DNA of 64,000 nt from an uncultured Parasphingopyxis sp. (GCF_937129435.1 NZ_CAKZNF010000016.1:1-64000), one strand, 5' to 3'; numbered from the stretch's first letter, positions 41,093 through 51,690 are shown. The notes: generated by a model from the letters alone, not told the origin. Made by a program: numbers and translations.

Positions 41093-42318
41093 GCCGCTTG
41101 GCTTGTTTCAACGGTTGGTGGCGATACGCCGAGCATGTCGTCGAGCGGTGCGAGGACGCTGTCCCAACTGTATCGCGAAACGACATGCTTGCGTGCTGCC
41201 GCGCCAAGTCGATCGCGGCGCTCGGCATCCTCGATCAACCCGATCACCGCGTCGGCCTCCGCCGTCTTTTCCGCGACGACCAGATCGCGGTCCGGAACAG
41301 CATCGATGCCTTCGAACGCGGCCTTCGACGCGACGATGGCTTTTCCCATCGCCATCGCTTCGAGCACCTTGTTCTGAATGCCGCGCGCGATCCTCAGCGG
41401 AGCCACGATCACGTCGGCGGCGGCCAGCCATGACCGGATATCCACCACGCCGCCCGTCACGATAACACCCGGCTGCGCCGTGATTTTCTCGACTTCGGCA
41501 GTCGGTTTGCGCCCGACGATGGCGAACCGCGCGTCGGGAACCGCGTTTCTGATCGCAGGGAAGCTGTCGTTAGCGAAACTTGTCACGGCGTCGATATTGG
41601 GCCGGTAATCCATCTGGCCGGTAAAGACGATTAGTGGGCCGTTCCTGCGAATCTCGGCATCGGGGATGGCCAAGCTGGGGTCGAAAAAGCGAAAGTCGAT
41701 TCCGTTTTCCAACGCCTGGACGGCGTTTGCGCCGAGACCGCTATGCTCGCGGAACAATGCCGCCTCGGTCTCGCTCACGAAAAGGCTGCGATTGGCCCGC
41801 CGAGCAACGTTCTTTTCAAAGGCGAACAGCTTGCGGGCCTCTCTGCGATACATCCAGCGCATCGGTCCATGGGCATCGTCAGCGTAGTCCGAAAATTTCG
41901 CCGAATCCATGTCGACGAAATCCATGATGAACTGCCGTCCGCCGAGATCGATCGGAACATATTGTGCCATCTGGCCCGAGAAAACAAAGACAGTGTCGAT
42001 ATCCCGTTCGCGCAGCAGTTCTGATACCTTTGCGCGGACGGCTGCGCTGTTGAACGCGGTCAGCGATACCGGCTTTCCGGTCGCAAGCGCCTTGAGTGAC
42101 GAAACGGCCGTCGAAGTGCGGCGCGACTCGACATGAAGCGAGGAGACCATCGGCCGCAGCGTCTCGCCATGCGCCATATCCTCGTCGTCATCGGCGAAGC
42201 AGACACAATGTACTGGCGCGATCGTGGTCAGCTTTTTGAGGATGTTGAAGGAGCGGATCTTGTCGCCGCGATCGGGCGGGAAAGGAATGCGATGCACCAG
42301 GAACAGGATATCGCCCAT
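41089..42318 (-). CDS. XrtA-system glycosyltransferase (TIGR03087-like)
   Basis: MGDILFLVHRIPFPPDRGDKIRSFNILKKL...GIDFRFFDPS...FTGQMDYRPNIDAV...GIQNKVLEAMAMGKAIVAS. Confidence 0.9.
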   Translation of the reverse strand: MGDILFLVHRIPFPPDRGDKIRSFNILKKLTTIAPVHCVCFADDDEDMAHGETLRPMVSSLHVESRRTSTAVSSLKALATGKPVSLTAFNSAAVRAKVSELLRERDIDTVFVFSGQMAQYVPIDLGGRQFIMDFVDMDSAKFSDYADDAHGPMRWMYRREARKLFAFEKNVARRANRSLFVSETEAALFREHSGLGANAVQALENGIDFRFFDPSLAIPDAEIRRNGPLIVFTGQMDYRPNIDAVTSFANDSFPAIRNAVPDARFAIVGRKPTAEVEKITAQPGVIVTGGVVDIRSWLAAADVIVAPLRIARGIQNKVLEAMAMGKAIVASKAAFEGIDAVPDRDLVVAEKTAEADAVIGLIEDAERRDRLGAAARKHVVSRYSWDSVLAPLDDMLGVSPPTVETSQAA

Positions 42319-43385
42319 CAGCCCAGACCCTTGGCGATCATCGGGCCGAGCCGGTTCGCGACGACCAGCGGCAGCTTCTGCCAGAGCTTCACCTGCAGCC
42401 GGTATTTCGGGCTGTTGGGATTCATCTCGCGCGGTGCCGCGCCGCCTGCCGTCTTGCCGGCATAGACAAGGGGTTCGGGGTCGAAGCCCCAATTCTTCTT
42501 GTAGTGATACGGCCCCGTCCCGACTTTCGAGCGCCCGAAATCGAACCGAGTGCAGCCCTTGGCGCGCGCATGGTTCATCAATGCGAAGTACATCATCTCG
42601 TTCGCGCGCAGGTTGCGTGCGTCGAACAGTCCGCCGCCCCAATAGGGCATGACCGTGCCGTTGAAGTACAGGCTGAGGACGGAGGCGACCGCCCTGCCCT
42701 CGTGCCGCACCGTTAGGACATCCGCATCGTCGCCGAAACGATCGAGCACAGCATCGAAAAGGCTCTTCGGGAAGACCGGCGTGCCGAGATTGCGGACGCT
42801 CGTTGCATAGATGGCATAGTGACCCGCTCGTTCGGTTTCGCCGGACCCGGTCGTGATCTCGAGTCCGTTCTTCATCGCCTTGCGGATCTCGGCGCGCTGC
42901 TTGCGCGGCACGGCCTTCAGTTCGTCGTCTTCGTTCGCTTCGAGATCGCGGACGAAGCCGGCATAGGTGCCTTGGCGCGTCGCCCATGCTTTGGGCAGCA
43001 CCCCGCCGCGCAGCTCGACCTCGGGGCAGCTTAGCCGCTGCGCCAATTTCCAAGCCGCGTCAGCGAGCGCATTGGAATTGGCGCGATTGTGCGCGAGGAC
43101 ACCGCCACCCACCGCGAAACCGCTCGACACGAGCGCGCGGCCGAACAGTGGCGAGTGCATTTCATGCAGTGGAAGGAGCCCGCGTAGCTCGCCCGCGCGC
43201 TCGGCAAGCAGCATATGCGGCGTCTGGCCGCAGGCCTCTTCGATCGCCTTGAGCCAATCGGTCAGGTGAAACGGCGTCCCCTCCGGCATCTCGCGGACAA
43301 AGGCGTCGATGCGGCGGCATTCCTCCGCATCGTGAAGATCGGCTGCACGGACTCGCAATTTGTGAAGGGTCAGCGGTGCATTCAC
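42318..43385 (-). CDS. XrtA-system FemAB-like acyltransferase
   Basis: GTG start; RKQRAEIRKAMKNGLEI...YWGGGLFDARNLRANEMMYFALM...FDFGRSKVGTGPYHYKKNWGF. Confidence 0.88.
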   Translation of the reverse strand: MNAPLTLHKLRVRAADLHDAEECRRIDAFVREMPEGTPFHLTDWLKAIEEACGQTPHMLLAERAGELRGLLPLHEMHSPLFGRALVSSGFAVGGGVLAHNRANSNALADAAWKLAQRLSCPEVELRGGVLPKAWATRQGTYAGFVRDLEANEDDELKAVPRKQRAEIRKAMKNGLEITTGSGETERAGHYAIYATSVRNLGTPVFPKSLFDAVLDRFGDDADVLTVRHEGRAVASVLSLYFNGTVMPYWGGGLFDARNLRANEMMYFALMNHARAKGCTRFDFGRSKVGTGPYHYKKNWGFDPEPLVYAGKTAGGAAPREMNPNSPKYRLQVKLWQKLPLVVANRLGPMIAKGLG

Positions 43386-44227
43386 TGGATCGTCGCTTTC
43401 TGCAGTTCGACGACATGATCGACCCGGCCCCATTCGAATTCCCTGAGCAGGCGTTCGAGCTTGCCTTCCATTGCGCGGAGGCGGCTGTAGTGGCGGACTT
43501 TCGACTTGATCGGCGCATTGTCGACCCGCGGCTGATCGGGATCGATCTCCCAGGGGTGAAAGTAGAAAATGGCGGGACGCCCGTCCTCGCCGTTTACCTG
43601 CCGGATGGCCCAGTGCGAGAAGCGATAGGGCAGCAGGCGGAAAAACCCGCCGCCGCCCGCAGCCAGCGTCTTCGATCCCAGCTTCGCCGTCGTCACGGGA
43701 ATTTCAATCAGATCGGTGTCGGTGACTGGACGAAAAGCGAAACGCGGCGCTTCGGGCCAGCCATAATGATCATGGGCGACCGGGGCGACGCTCGAGGAAT
43801 AGGCATAGCCCTCCTCGGCAAGCACTTCGTGTGCCCATGGCGTGCGCGCGTCGATCGAGAAACTCGGCGCGCGGTAACCTGTCAGCTTCGTGCCGGCCGC
43901 ATGTTCGATCGCAGCGCGCGATTGGCGCAGATCGGCGCGGAATTCCTCGGGCTCGAAGGTGAAAACGCGGCGATGATCCCATCCATGGCTGGCGATTTCA
44001 TGGCCTGCCTCGACGATACGGCGGATCAGTTGCGGATAGCGTTCGGCGACCCAGCCCAATGTGAAAAAGGTCGCCTTCACTCCTGCCCTGTCGAACAGCG
44101 CCAGCACCGCGTCGCTATTGCGCTCGACGCGGTGGTTCAGCCGGTCCCAGTCGCCGCGATCGATAACGGTCTCGAACGCGCCGACCTGGAACCAGTCTTC
44201 GACATCGACGGAAAGCGCGTTGATCAT
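43382..44227 (-). CDS. XrtA-system polysaccharide deacetylase (DUF3473)
   Basis: ALSVDVEDWFQVGAFE...KATFFTLGWVAERYPQLIRRIVEAGHEIASHGWDH...FYFHPWEIDPDQPR. Confidence 0.93.
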   Translation of the reverse strand: MINALSVDVEDWFQVGAFETVIDRGDWDRLNHRVERNSDAVLALFDRAGVKATFFTLGWVAERYPQLIRRIVEAGHEIASHGWDHRRVFTFEPEEFRADLRQSRAAIEHAAGTKLTGYRAPSFSIDARTPWAHEVLAEEGYAYSSSVAPVAHDHYGWPEAPRFAFRPVTDTDLIEIPVTTAKLGSKTLAAGGGGFFRLLPYRFSHWAIRQVNGEDGRPAIFYFHPWEIDPDQPRVDNAPIKSKVRHYSRLRAMEGKLERLLREFEWGRVDHVVELQKATIQ

Positions 44228-44271
44228 GGGCGAAGCTTGCCTCCTGGTTGGGGCCTCCTTGCCGGGGCCGA

Positions 44272-45456
44272 TCAGGCCGCCGACCCGCGCACGACGCCGA
44301 ATTGCGGCCGGGCTTCCTCTTCCTCGACCCAATCGACAAGCAGCGTCAAGACACGGCGGAGCGCGGCGTCCTGTTCTTCGAGGCGGGCCTCGATGGCTGC
44401 AAGCCGATCGTCCTGGCGGACCTCGTGATCCGAATGCTGTTCGGTCTCCGGCTCCTCGGTCTCGAAAACAACGGGCTCGTTGTCCGGCGCAATCGGATCA
44501 TGGACCGGCTGCTGCGGCGCGAGCGACGCGAATTCATCGGGGCGCTCGAGAACGGGATCGTCGGCAAATTCGTCTTCCTGCTCCAGTTCCGGCTCCGGCT
44601 CTGGTTGAGAAGCCTCGGCGGCATGTTCATTGGCCTCGCGCGGCTCTTCGCCGGCCAGATCGTCGAGCACGGCCTGCACCGCCGCGCCGTCGATCGTCGT
44701 CCGCTCTTCGACGGCTCCGAAGAGCAGCACGCGCGCCATCAACGTGTTGAGACGACGCGGGACGCCACCCGTGGCCACATAGAGAGCGGTATAGGCATCG
44801 GCCGTGAATTGCGGATTGCCCTGCCATCCGGCGATGGAGAGCCGGTGAACGACATAGGATTCGATTTCTTTCGCCTGCATCGGCTCCAGATGATGCGTCG
44901 CGATCACGCGCTGGCGCAGCTGTTCGAGGTTCGGTGCGGATTTGATCCGTTCGCGGAACTCGGGCTGGCCGAGCAGGAAAATCTGCAAGAGCGCCCGCCC
45001 GCCCGACTGGAAGTTGGAGAGCATCCGCAACTCTTCGAGCGCCGAGATGCCGAGATTCTGGGCCTCATCGACGATGAGCAGCGTACGTTTGCCCTCGCGC
45101 GCCTGGCCATGGAGGAAGCGTTCGATCCGGTCGAGCAGCTGCGCCTTTTCCGCGCCATTGCTGTCGATGCCGAGCTGCTGTGCGACGAGGCGCAGCATGT
45201 CATCGCCCTCGACCTGGGTCGAGACGATCTGCACGGCCGTCAGCCGCGCGCTGTCGATCGTCGCCATCAGATGGCCGACCAGCGTCGTCTTGCCGGCGCC
45301 GATATCGCCGGTGATGACGATAAAGCCTTCGCCCTGCGCGAGGCCGTAGCCGAGATAGGCCATCGCCTTGCGATGCGTCTCGCTTTCGAACCAGAAACGC
45401 GGATCGGGCGTGAGCTGAAACGGATTGCCGTTCAGGCCGTAATGATCGCTATACAT
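44272..45456 (-). CDS. XrtA-system AAA ATPase (ExeA/GspA-like)
   Basis: MYSDHYGLNGNPFQLTPDPRFWFESETHRKAMAYLGYGLAQGEGFIVITGDIGAGKTTL...LLIVDEAQNL. Confidence 0.92.
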   Translation of the reverse strand: MYSDHYGLNGNPFQLTPDPRFWFESETHRKAMAYLGYGLAQGEGFIVITGDIGAGKTTLVGHLMATIDSARLTAVQIVSTQVEGDDMLRLVAQQLGIDSNGAEKAQLLDRIERFLHGQAREGKRTLLIVDEAQNLGISALEELRMLSNFQSGGRALLQIFLLGQPEFRERIKSAPNLEQLRQRVIATHHLEPMQAKEIESYVVHRLSIAGWQGNPQFTADAYTALYVATGGVPRRLNTLMARVLLFGAVEERTTIDGAAVQAVLDDLAGEEPREANEHAAEASQPEPEPELEQEDEFADDPVLERPDEFASLAPQQPVHDPIAPDNEPVVFETEEPETEQHSDHEVRQDDRLAAIEARLEEQDAALRRVLTLLVDWVEEEEARPQFGVVRGSAA

Positions 45457-45488
45457 ATCGTCTTTCCTCTCGGGCGTTCGTCCCGTTC

Positions 45489-47117
45489 CTAAAATCCGTA
45501 GCGCATGCCGACGAGCAGCGAGCCGAGCCAGTCGGTGTCCTGATCCTCGATCTGGTTGGCGAAGAGGCCGGCAGAGGCCTGCGCGCTCAGACCCCGATAC
45601 AGGTTGACGCTGTAGGTGGCCGAGCCGCCCGCGCCGAACACATCGGGCTCGCCGACGATCCCGCTATTATACCAGTTCGCGTAGAGGCTGCCGCCGAGGT
45701 TCGAATTCGGAGAGAGCGCGTAGCCGAGATCGCCCTGCAGCGCGAAGACCTCGTCGGTCACCGCGTCGAGCGCGAAATTGGCGGCCGTCGCCGGCGCGAA
45801 ATAGCGGCGGTTCTGATAGCCGCCACCCAGACCGTAGCTCCACGGCCCGCGGCCGCCCGACCAGGCGAGGCTGACGCCCCGGCTGCGGAAATTGGCGCTG
45901 TTGAGCGACTGGAAGTCGTTGCCGAAACATCCGCCTGCATTGTCGCCACCCGCGCCGAAGGCGCAGCCGTTGAACTGGTTGAAGCCGTTGCGGCCGACGG
46001 TGAAGTCGGTCGGCAGACCGGCCAGCGTGTTGGTCGTCTGGCGGCCGAAGCTTTCGACGGTGTTGTAGACCGACAGGTTGAGGTTGCTGAACTGGCTCGC
46101 CGCATAGTTGAGCGACCCGGCATAGTATGTCGTGTCGTAACGATCGCCGACCACGGCCATCAGTTCGAGACGCGAGCTCGGGCGCCACAGGATGCCGCCG
46201 TCATAAATGAAACCGTCGGTCTCGAAGGCGAGCAGGCGCGGCGAGTTCGGGTCGCTCTGGAAACGGCCATTATTGTCGAGCACGGGATTGCCGTTCGCAT
46301 CGACGAGCACGTCGCGTTGCGTAACCTCGATATTCTCGTAGCCGACGCCGCCGATGATCGCGAGATCCGGCGTCACGGGTACGGTGACGTCAAGGCGGGC
46401 ATAGGTGCCTTCGTAACGCTGATCAAGCTGGTCGGCGTCCTCGCGCTCGTAACCGCCGGTCGCCGTCCAGCCGAAGGGCAGTTGCTCACCGGCCACCATG
46501 CCGACACTGGCATAAGCCTGATGATAGGTCGTATGGTCGACATAATCGACCGCCGGCTGGTTGGGATCGGTGTTCGCGTTCAGATTGTCTTCGACATGCG
46601 TATAGGCGATCCGATAGCCGGCGCCGATCTGAAGCGGACCCGCATTGGTCGAGAGCGTCGGCCCGCCGTAGAGGGAATAGACCTGCGTGCTGTTGGCATT
46701 GTCGCCGATCAGCGCGCCAAGATCGTCGCCGCCGATTTCGGTGCGTGCCCGTGCGGCGAGTGCACCCGCTTCGAGGCTGAGGCCGCGCGTCAGGCCGACA
46801 TTGGCACGCAGAAGACCGCTATGCACATCGTCATCGGCGAGATCGTCGTCCCAGGCGATACGCCGTTCGTAGCGATAGCTGGCTCCCACTTGGACGCGGC
46901 GCGTGTCCATCGACGCATCGACGCCAGCGGCGACGGCGGTGTAGGTCAGGACGTCATCGGCGAGCGGATCGTCATTGCTCAGATCGAAGCTCAGCACCTG
47001 CTGGACCTCGACATAAGGATTGACCTCCACGCGCTGCGCCTGTGCCGGAGCGGCCATCAAGCCGGCCCCGGTGGCGAGCGCCGCAGCGCTAGTCAGATTG
47101 GTTGAAAATCGACGCAT
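45489..47117 (-). CDS. XrtA-system outer-membrane protein (TIGR03016-like)
   Basis: Signal peptide, beta-barrel-like alternation, terminal aromatic ...LVGMRYGF; position in the XrtA cluster. Confidence 0.82.
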   Translation of the reverse strand: MRRFSTNLTSAAALATGAGLMAAPAQAQRVEVNPYVEVQQVLSFDLSNDDPLADDVLTYTAVAAGVDASMDTRRVQVGASYRYERRIAWDDDLADDDVHSGLLRANVGLTRGLSLEAGALAARARTEIGGDDLGALIGDNANSTQVYSLYGGPTLSTNAGPLQIGAGYRIAYTHVEDNLNANTDPNQPAVDYVDHTTYHQAYASVGMVAGEQLPFGWTATGGYEREDADQLDQRYEGTYARLDVTVPVTPDLAIIGGVGYENIEVTQRDVLVDANGNPVLDNNGRFQSDPNSPRLLAFETDGFIYDGGILWRPSSRLELMAVVGDRYDTTYYAGSLNYAASQFSNLNLSVYNTVESFGRQTTNTLAGLPTDFTVGRNGFNQFNGCAFGAGGDNAGGCFGNDFQSLNSANFRSRGVSLAWSGGRGPWSYGLGGGYQNRRYFAPATAANFALDAVTDEVFALQGDLGYALSPNSNLGGSLYANWYNSGIVGEPDVFGAGGSATYSVNLYRGLSAQASAGLFANQIEDQDTDWLGSLLVGMRYGF

Positions 47118-47119
47118 TT

Positions 47120-48058
47120 TCAGTCCCCATAGCCATAATAGCTGGCAAATCTCTTGCCGTTCGGTGTGAAGGTGACGCCATTCAGCAGCAGCTGAATGTG
47201 CCGGCATCCGTCGAGCAGACCGAGCGCCTCGCGCAGTTCCGCTTCGTCGGTGGTGTCCGCCTTGACGACCATCACCGCCTGGCCCGCATGCGCGGCAAGC
47301 GCGGAGGCGGCCGATGCCGATAGAGCGGGCGGCGAATCGAAGATCATGATCCGCGTGGGGCTTCGCGAGATCAGGCGGTCGAGCACGTCGCGCGTACGCT
47401 GCGACGCGATCAGTTCGGTGGCATCGTGGGACTGGCGCCCCGCCGGCAGCACCGAAAGGTTGGGAATGTCGGTGTGGATGATGCAGCTCTCCGCATCGAC
47501 CGATGGGTCGGCAAGCGCATCCATCATGCCCGGACCGTCCTCAAGGCCGAACAGGCCTGGAATCTCGGGCTTCGAAAAATCGCAATCGACGAGCACGACA
47601 TCGAGGTCTTTTTCGCGCGCCATCGAGAGCGCGAGATTGACCGAACAGAAGGTCTTGCCCTCATCGGGCTTGGCCGATCCGACGAGGATCATGCGGCCAT
47701 TCTGGATCGGCTGACCGGCCTCGCCCGCCGCACGCAAGAGCAACTGACGCTTGACGATGCGGAACTCCTCGGCGAGCGCGCCGGGGCGTTCGTCGGGCAG
47801 AATGAAACCACCCTCGGCAAGCCGGGCGCGATTGACGGTTCCATGACGTCCTGAGGCGGGAGGCGTGTCGTTGAACGCCTCGCGGAACATATCGGACGGG
47901 CGCGCCGCGGGCTGCGTCGGCGTGAAAACTTCGCGCTGCTGCGCCGCCGGAGTGGCTTCGGCCTGTGCCGCGCCGCGAAGCGCCGCCGCGAAATCATATT
48001 TCTGCGCCGCGCGTTCGAGCAGCGAACCGGAGGCTTGGATGGAGCTGTGTTTGTTCAT
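47120..48058 (-). CDS. XrtA-associated tyrosine autokinase (CpsD/CapB-like)
   Basis: RMILVGSAKPDEGKTFCSVNLALSMAREKDLDVVLVDCDFSKPEIPGLFGL, DSPPALS. Confidence 0.9.
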   Translation of the reverse strand: MNKHSSIQASGSLLERAAQKYDFAAALRGAAQAEATPAAQQREVFTPTQPAARPSDMFREAFNDTPPASGRHGTVNRARLAEGGFILPDERPGALAEEFRIVKRQLLLRAAGEAGQPIQNGRMILVGSAKPDEGKTFCSVNLALSMAREKDLDVVLVDCDFSKPEIPGLFGLEDGPGMMDALADPSVDAESCIIHTDIPNLSVLPAGRQSHDATELIASQRTRDVLDRLISRSPTRIMIFDSPPALSASAASALAAHAGQAVMVVKADTTDEAELREALGLLDGCRHIQLLLNGVTFTPNGKRFASYYGYGD

Positions 48059-48069
48059 CGTATCGCTCC

Positions 48070-49641
48070 TCAGGCGGCCATGCCGCGTTGAATGAACTCG
48101 ACCGCCATCAGCATGCCGAACACGCCGCCAAGCGCGACCGAGGCAATGGCGAAGCGGCGGAATTTCTGGCGGCGCGAGGCTGCGGTCGTCGCACTGACGA
48201 CTTCGGTGATCGCACCGAGTACGGGCAGCCCCGTGCCGGTGCCGAGCCGACGCGCGGTGGCATAGGTGTTCTTGAGCTGGCTCTTCGCAAAGGCGGCCGC
48301 GACGCCCGCGCCGATGGCTGCGAACAGCACGAGGATCAGCAGCAGCGGACGATTGGGCGACACGGGTGCCGTCGGCGCGCTGGGCGGATCGACCACACGA
48401 TAGGTCCCGGTATCGGTTTCGAGCGCGACATCGCCGCGCAGGCGGATGCGTTCGCGGTCCGCGACGAGGTCGGTATACTGCGCCTGCAACGCCTGATAGT
48501 CGCGATCGAGCTGCTGCTGTTCGGCGAGCGATGCCGGATCGGAGGCATCGCCATTGTTCAGCATCTGGATCCCACGCCGAAGCTGGTCGCGACGCGCGGT
48601 CAGCGCGGCGACCTGCGCCTGCCGGTCGGCCAGCATCGAACGCAGCGACATGTACAGCGGATTGGCCGTCGAGCCGCCGCCCACAGTGCGGCCTGCGCTT
48701 CCGCCGCTGCCTTCGCCCGCCGCTGCGGCACGGGTGCGCGCAATCTGACGATTGAGCGCCTGCACATCGGGATGCGAATCGGTCCAGCCACGGCCGCGCG
48801 CATCGGCGAGCTGCGATTCGAGCGCCTGCAATCGTGCGGTGTTCGGTCCTGCAGCACCGGCGCCGCCCGGAATATAGGTGCCGGGCGTGCTGACCGTTGG
48901 CGGGGTCGCAGCGAGCTGCGCCTGTACGGTCGACAAAGAGCTCTGCGCGGCGGCGAGATCGGACTCGATGTTCCGGAACTCGGCGCGCGCCTGTTCGATA
49001 CGCTGGGTGATCGTGCCGGTGCCGGGCAACAGCCCTGCAAACTGGGTTTCAAAGACCGCGCGACGCTCTTCCAGCTCACGCAACCGGCTCTCGCGCTCGG
49101 CGATCTGACGATCGAGAAATTCGACCGACTGGGTCGCTTCCTGCCGGCTGCCGGCAAGGTTGCGCTCGACGAAAACGTCGATCAGCGACTGGTTGATTTC
49201 GCGCGCCAGACCCGGCGCGTTCCATGAGACGGACACTTCGAACATGTTGCCCGGCTCGCCGATGCGGGTCGGGTCCTGTTCGGCGGCGACGGTGACGCGG
49301 CCCTTGAGCTGCGTTGCGAGCGAACGAATCTGTTCCGGCGTCGCCGCTTCGCTGGCGAGTTCGGTGCGCCGTACGACCTGTTCGAGATTTTCGGTCGAGG
49401 CGAGCGTCTGGCGAATACGCTCGATATTGGCGCGCTGTTCGCGCTCCGAGACACCGATTTCGGTCGACAGCACATTTTGCTGTTCGACATAGATGCGCGA
49501 ACGCGACTGGTAGCTGTTCGGGATCAGCGCGATCACGAGCCAGCCGAGCGCGGCCACGGCCCAGGCGACGCCCAGCGCCATCCAGCGATGCTGCCAGATG
49601 CCGTGCAGGGCCAGCCTTATCTCTTCGTAAATTCCGTTCAT
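48070..49641 (-). CDS. XrtA-system chain-length determinant protein (Wzz/PCP family)
   Basis: N- and C-terminal TM, long coiled coil, SWNAPGLAREINQSLIDVFVERNL, VDPPSAPTAPVSPNRPLLL. Confidence 0.9.
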   Translation of the reverse strand: MNGIYEEIRLALHGIWQHRWMALGVAWAVAALGWLVIALIPNSYQSRSRIYVEQQNVLSTEIGVSEREQRANIERIRQTLASTENLEQVVRRTELASEAATPEQIRSLATQLKGRVTVAAEQDPTRIGEPGNMFEVSVSWNAPGLAREINQSLIDVFVERNLAGSRQEATQSVEFLDRQIAERESRLRELEERRAVFETQFAGLLPGTGTITQRIEQARAEFRNIESDLAAAQSSLSTVQAQLAATPPTVSTPGTYIPGGAGAAGPNTARLQALESQLADARGRGWTDSHPDVQALNRQIARTRAAAAGEGSGGSAGRTVGGGSTANPLYMSLRSMLADRQAQVAALTARRDQLRRGIQMLNNGDASDPASLAEQQQLDRDYQALQAQYTDLVADRERIRLRGDVALETDTGTYRVVDPPSAPTAPVSPNRPLLLILVLFAAIGAGVAAAFAKSQLKNTYATARRLGTGTGLPVLGAITEVVSATTAASRRQKFRRFAIASVALGGVFGMLMAVEFIQRGMAA

Positions 49642-49687
49642 GCCGTTCGCTTCGCCTTTCCGCGAGAAATGAGATCAGCCCGTTCGA

Positions 49688-50332
49688 TCAGAACATGCTC
49701 TCGGGAATGATGATGACGTCGCCGGGCTGCAGCTCGACATTGGCGCTGGTGTCGCCGCGGCGGAGCAGGCTCGAAATGCGCAACGCATATTCGCGCTGCT
49801 GCCCGCTGGCCCGATCGTAACGGACGAGGCGCGCGCGGTTGCCCGAAGCGAATTCGGACAGGCCGCCGACGGCAATCATCGCGTCGAGCAGCGTCATATT
49901 GGCGCGATACGGGATCGAGGCCGGTTCCTCCGTGGCGCCGATCACGCGTACGCGCTGGGCATAGGTGCCGGCAAATTCGTTGACGATGACGGATACCCGC
50001 GGCTCGGTGATATACTGGCTCAGCATCACCGCGATGTCGTCGGCGAGCATGGCCGGCGTCTTTCCGACGGCGACCATGTCCTGGATCAGCGGCGTCGTGA
50101 TGCGGCCGTCGGGGCGCACCTGGATTTCCTCGGCGCCCAGTTCGGGGTTGCGCCAGACGAAGATGGTCAGCTTGTCGAGCGGGCCGATGACATAGTCCTC
50201 GCCCGGGCCCTGGTTGCTGCTGACGAACGATGCCGGCGGCAGTTCCTGTCCACCGCCGCTCATGCAACCGGACAGCGCCGTGGCCGAAAGGCCAAGAAAC
50301 AGAAGCGATTTCGACTTGGTGAAGTTACGCAT
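49688..50332 (-). CDS. XrtA-system polysaccharide export lipoprotein (Wza-like)
   Basis: Lipobox LSGC; YVIGPLDKLTIFVWRNPELG...VQVRPDGRITTPLI...LLDAMIAVGGLSEFA...LQPGDVIIIPESMF. Confidence 0.9.
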   Translation of the reverse strand: MRNFTKSKSLLFLGLSATALSGCMSGGGQELPPASFVSSNQGPGEDYVIGPLDKLTIFVWRNPELGAEEIQVRPDGRITTPLIQDMVAVGKTPAMLADDIAVMLSQYITEPRVSVIVNEFAGTYAQRVRVIGATEEPASIPYRANMTLLDAMIAVGGLSEFASGNRARLVRYDRASGQQREYALRISSLLRRGDTSANVELQPGDVIIIPESMF

Positions 50333-50442
50333 TTCGGGCCCTCATGTTTCGGGCCGTCTTCTGGTGCGCTCGATCGTCGCGCACACTCCGGCCCTCTTGT
50401 CATGGGCCGCTATGCAGCGCGAACGGTTAAAATCGCGTTGAG

Positions 50443-51690
50443 CTAAATGGTTACTTTTCCGCCCTTAACCACGATCTCTGCGGCATTGGGATGGCTGAGG
50501 AAGTTTTGCGGGCTGGCGCTTAAACCATATGCGCCCGAGGCGAAGACGGCGACGAAATCGCCGATGTCCGCGCGCGGCACGGCGATCTGGTTGGCAAGGC
50601 GGTCGAGGGGCGTGCAAAGCGGGCCGACGATCGAGGCGGTTTCGACCGGCTCGGCACCCATTTGGCTGGCGATCGCAACGGGATAGTTGCGCTTCATCAC
50701 CATACCGAAATTGCCGGTTGCGGCGAGATGGTGGTGCATCCCGCCATCGGTGACGAGGAATATCTCGTCCTTGCTTTGCTTGCGGTCGAGGATTTGCGCG
50801 ACATAGACGCCCGCCTCACCGATCAGCCAGCGGCCGAGTTCGATCATGAACTGCGTGTCGCGGAGAATATCGGGGCGCGACGTCAAGGCGTCATCGAGCG
50901 TCATGCCGACCGCATCGACGTCGAGCGGCGTATCGTTCGCCGTATAGGGAATGCCGAAACCCCCGCCGAGATTCACGGTTTCCGGCGCTTTTCCGATCTC
51001 GTCCGCCAGGTGTGCCGCCAATGCGATACTGGCGGCCTGACAGTCTGCAATCGCGCCGGCGTCGAGCGACTGGCTGCCCGAATAGATATGGAAACCGCGC
51101 CAGTCGGCACCGGCATCGAGCAGTTTGCGCCCGAGCGCGGGCACGCGATCCTGGTCGATGCCGAAGGGCTTGGCGCCGCCGCCCATGCTCATCCCCGACC
51201 CCTTCAGCTCGAAATCGGGATTGACGCGGATGGCCAGTCGCGGCGTGACGCCAACCCGTTCAGCCGCTGCCAACGCCCGATCCGCTTCGGTTTCCGATTC
51301 CAGATTGAGCGTTGCGCCGAGCGTGAGCGCCAGTTCGATCTCTTCGTCGCGCTTGCCGGGGCCGGCAAAGCTGACGTCATCCATAGCCGCGCCGCAATCG
51401 CGAACGGTGGCCAGCTCGCCGCCCGAAGCCATGTCCAAGCCATCGGTGATCGGAATAAAATGTTTTATGACAGCCGGATGAGGATTGGCCTTCACAGCAA
51501 AATGCAGGTGCACGGCTTCAGGGATTGCTCCACGAAACCGCTCGACCTGCGCCGTCGCGAGGTCGAGATCATAGGCGTAGAATGGCGTTTTCCCCGCCTT
51601 TCCGGCCAATTCGGATACGGTGAAGCCGCCGATCCGCAATTCGCCCCGCTGATTTGCGAAGGCCAGTGGAATGGGGCCGATCGGCTTCAT
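50443..51690 (-). CDS. PLP-dependent decarboxylase, exosortase A-associated (TIGR03099-like)
   Basis: TPFYAYDLDLATAQV...HFAVKANPHPAVI...VNLGGGFGIPY...MVGPLCTPLD-like segment SIVGPLCTPLDRLA. Confidence 0.88.
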   Translation of the reverse strand: MKPIGPIPLAFANQRGELRIGGFTVSELAGKAGKTPFYAYDLDLATAQVERFRGAIPEAVHLHFAVKANPHPAVIKHFIPITDGLDMASGGELATVRDCGAAMDDVSFAGPGKRDEEIELALTLGATLNLESETEADRALAAAERVGVTPRLAIRVNPDFELKGSGMSMGGGAKPFGIDQDRVPALGRKLLDAGADWRGFHIYSGSQSLDAGAIADCQAASIALAAHLADEIGKAPETVNLGGGFGIPYTANDTPLDVDAVGMTLDDALTSRPDILRDTQFMIELGRWLIGEAGVYVAQILDRKQSKDEIFLVTDGGMHHHLAATGNFGMVMKRNYPVAIASQMGAEPVETASIVGPLCTPLDRLANQIAVPRADIGDFVAVFASGAYGLSASPQNFLSHPNAAEIVVKGGKVTI

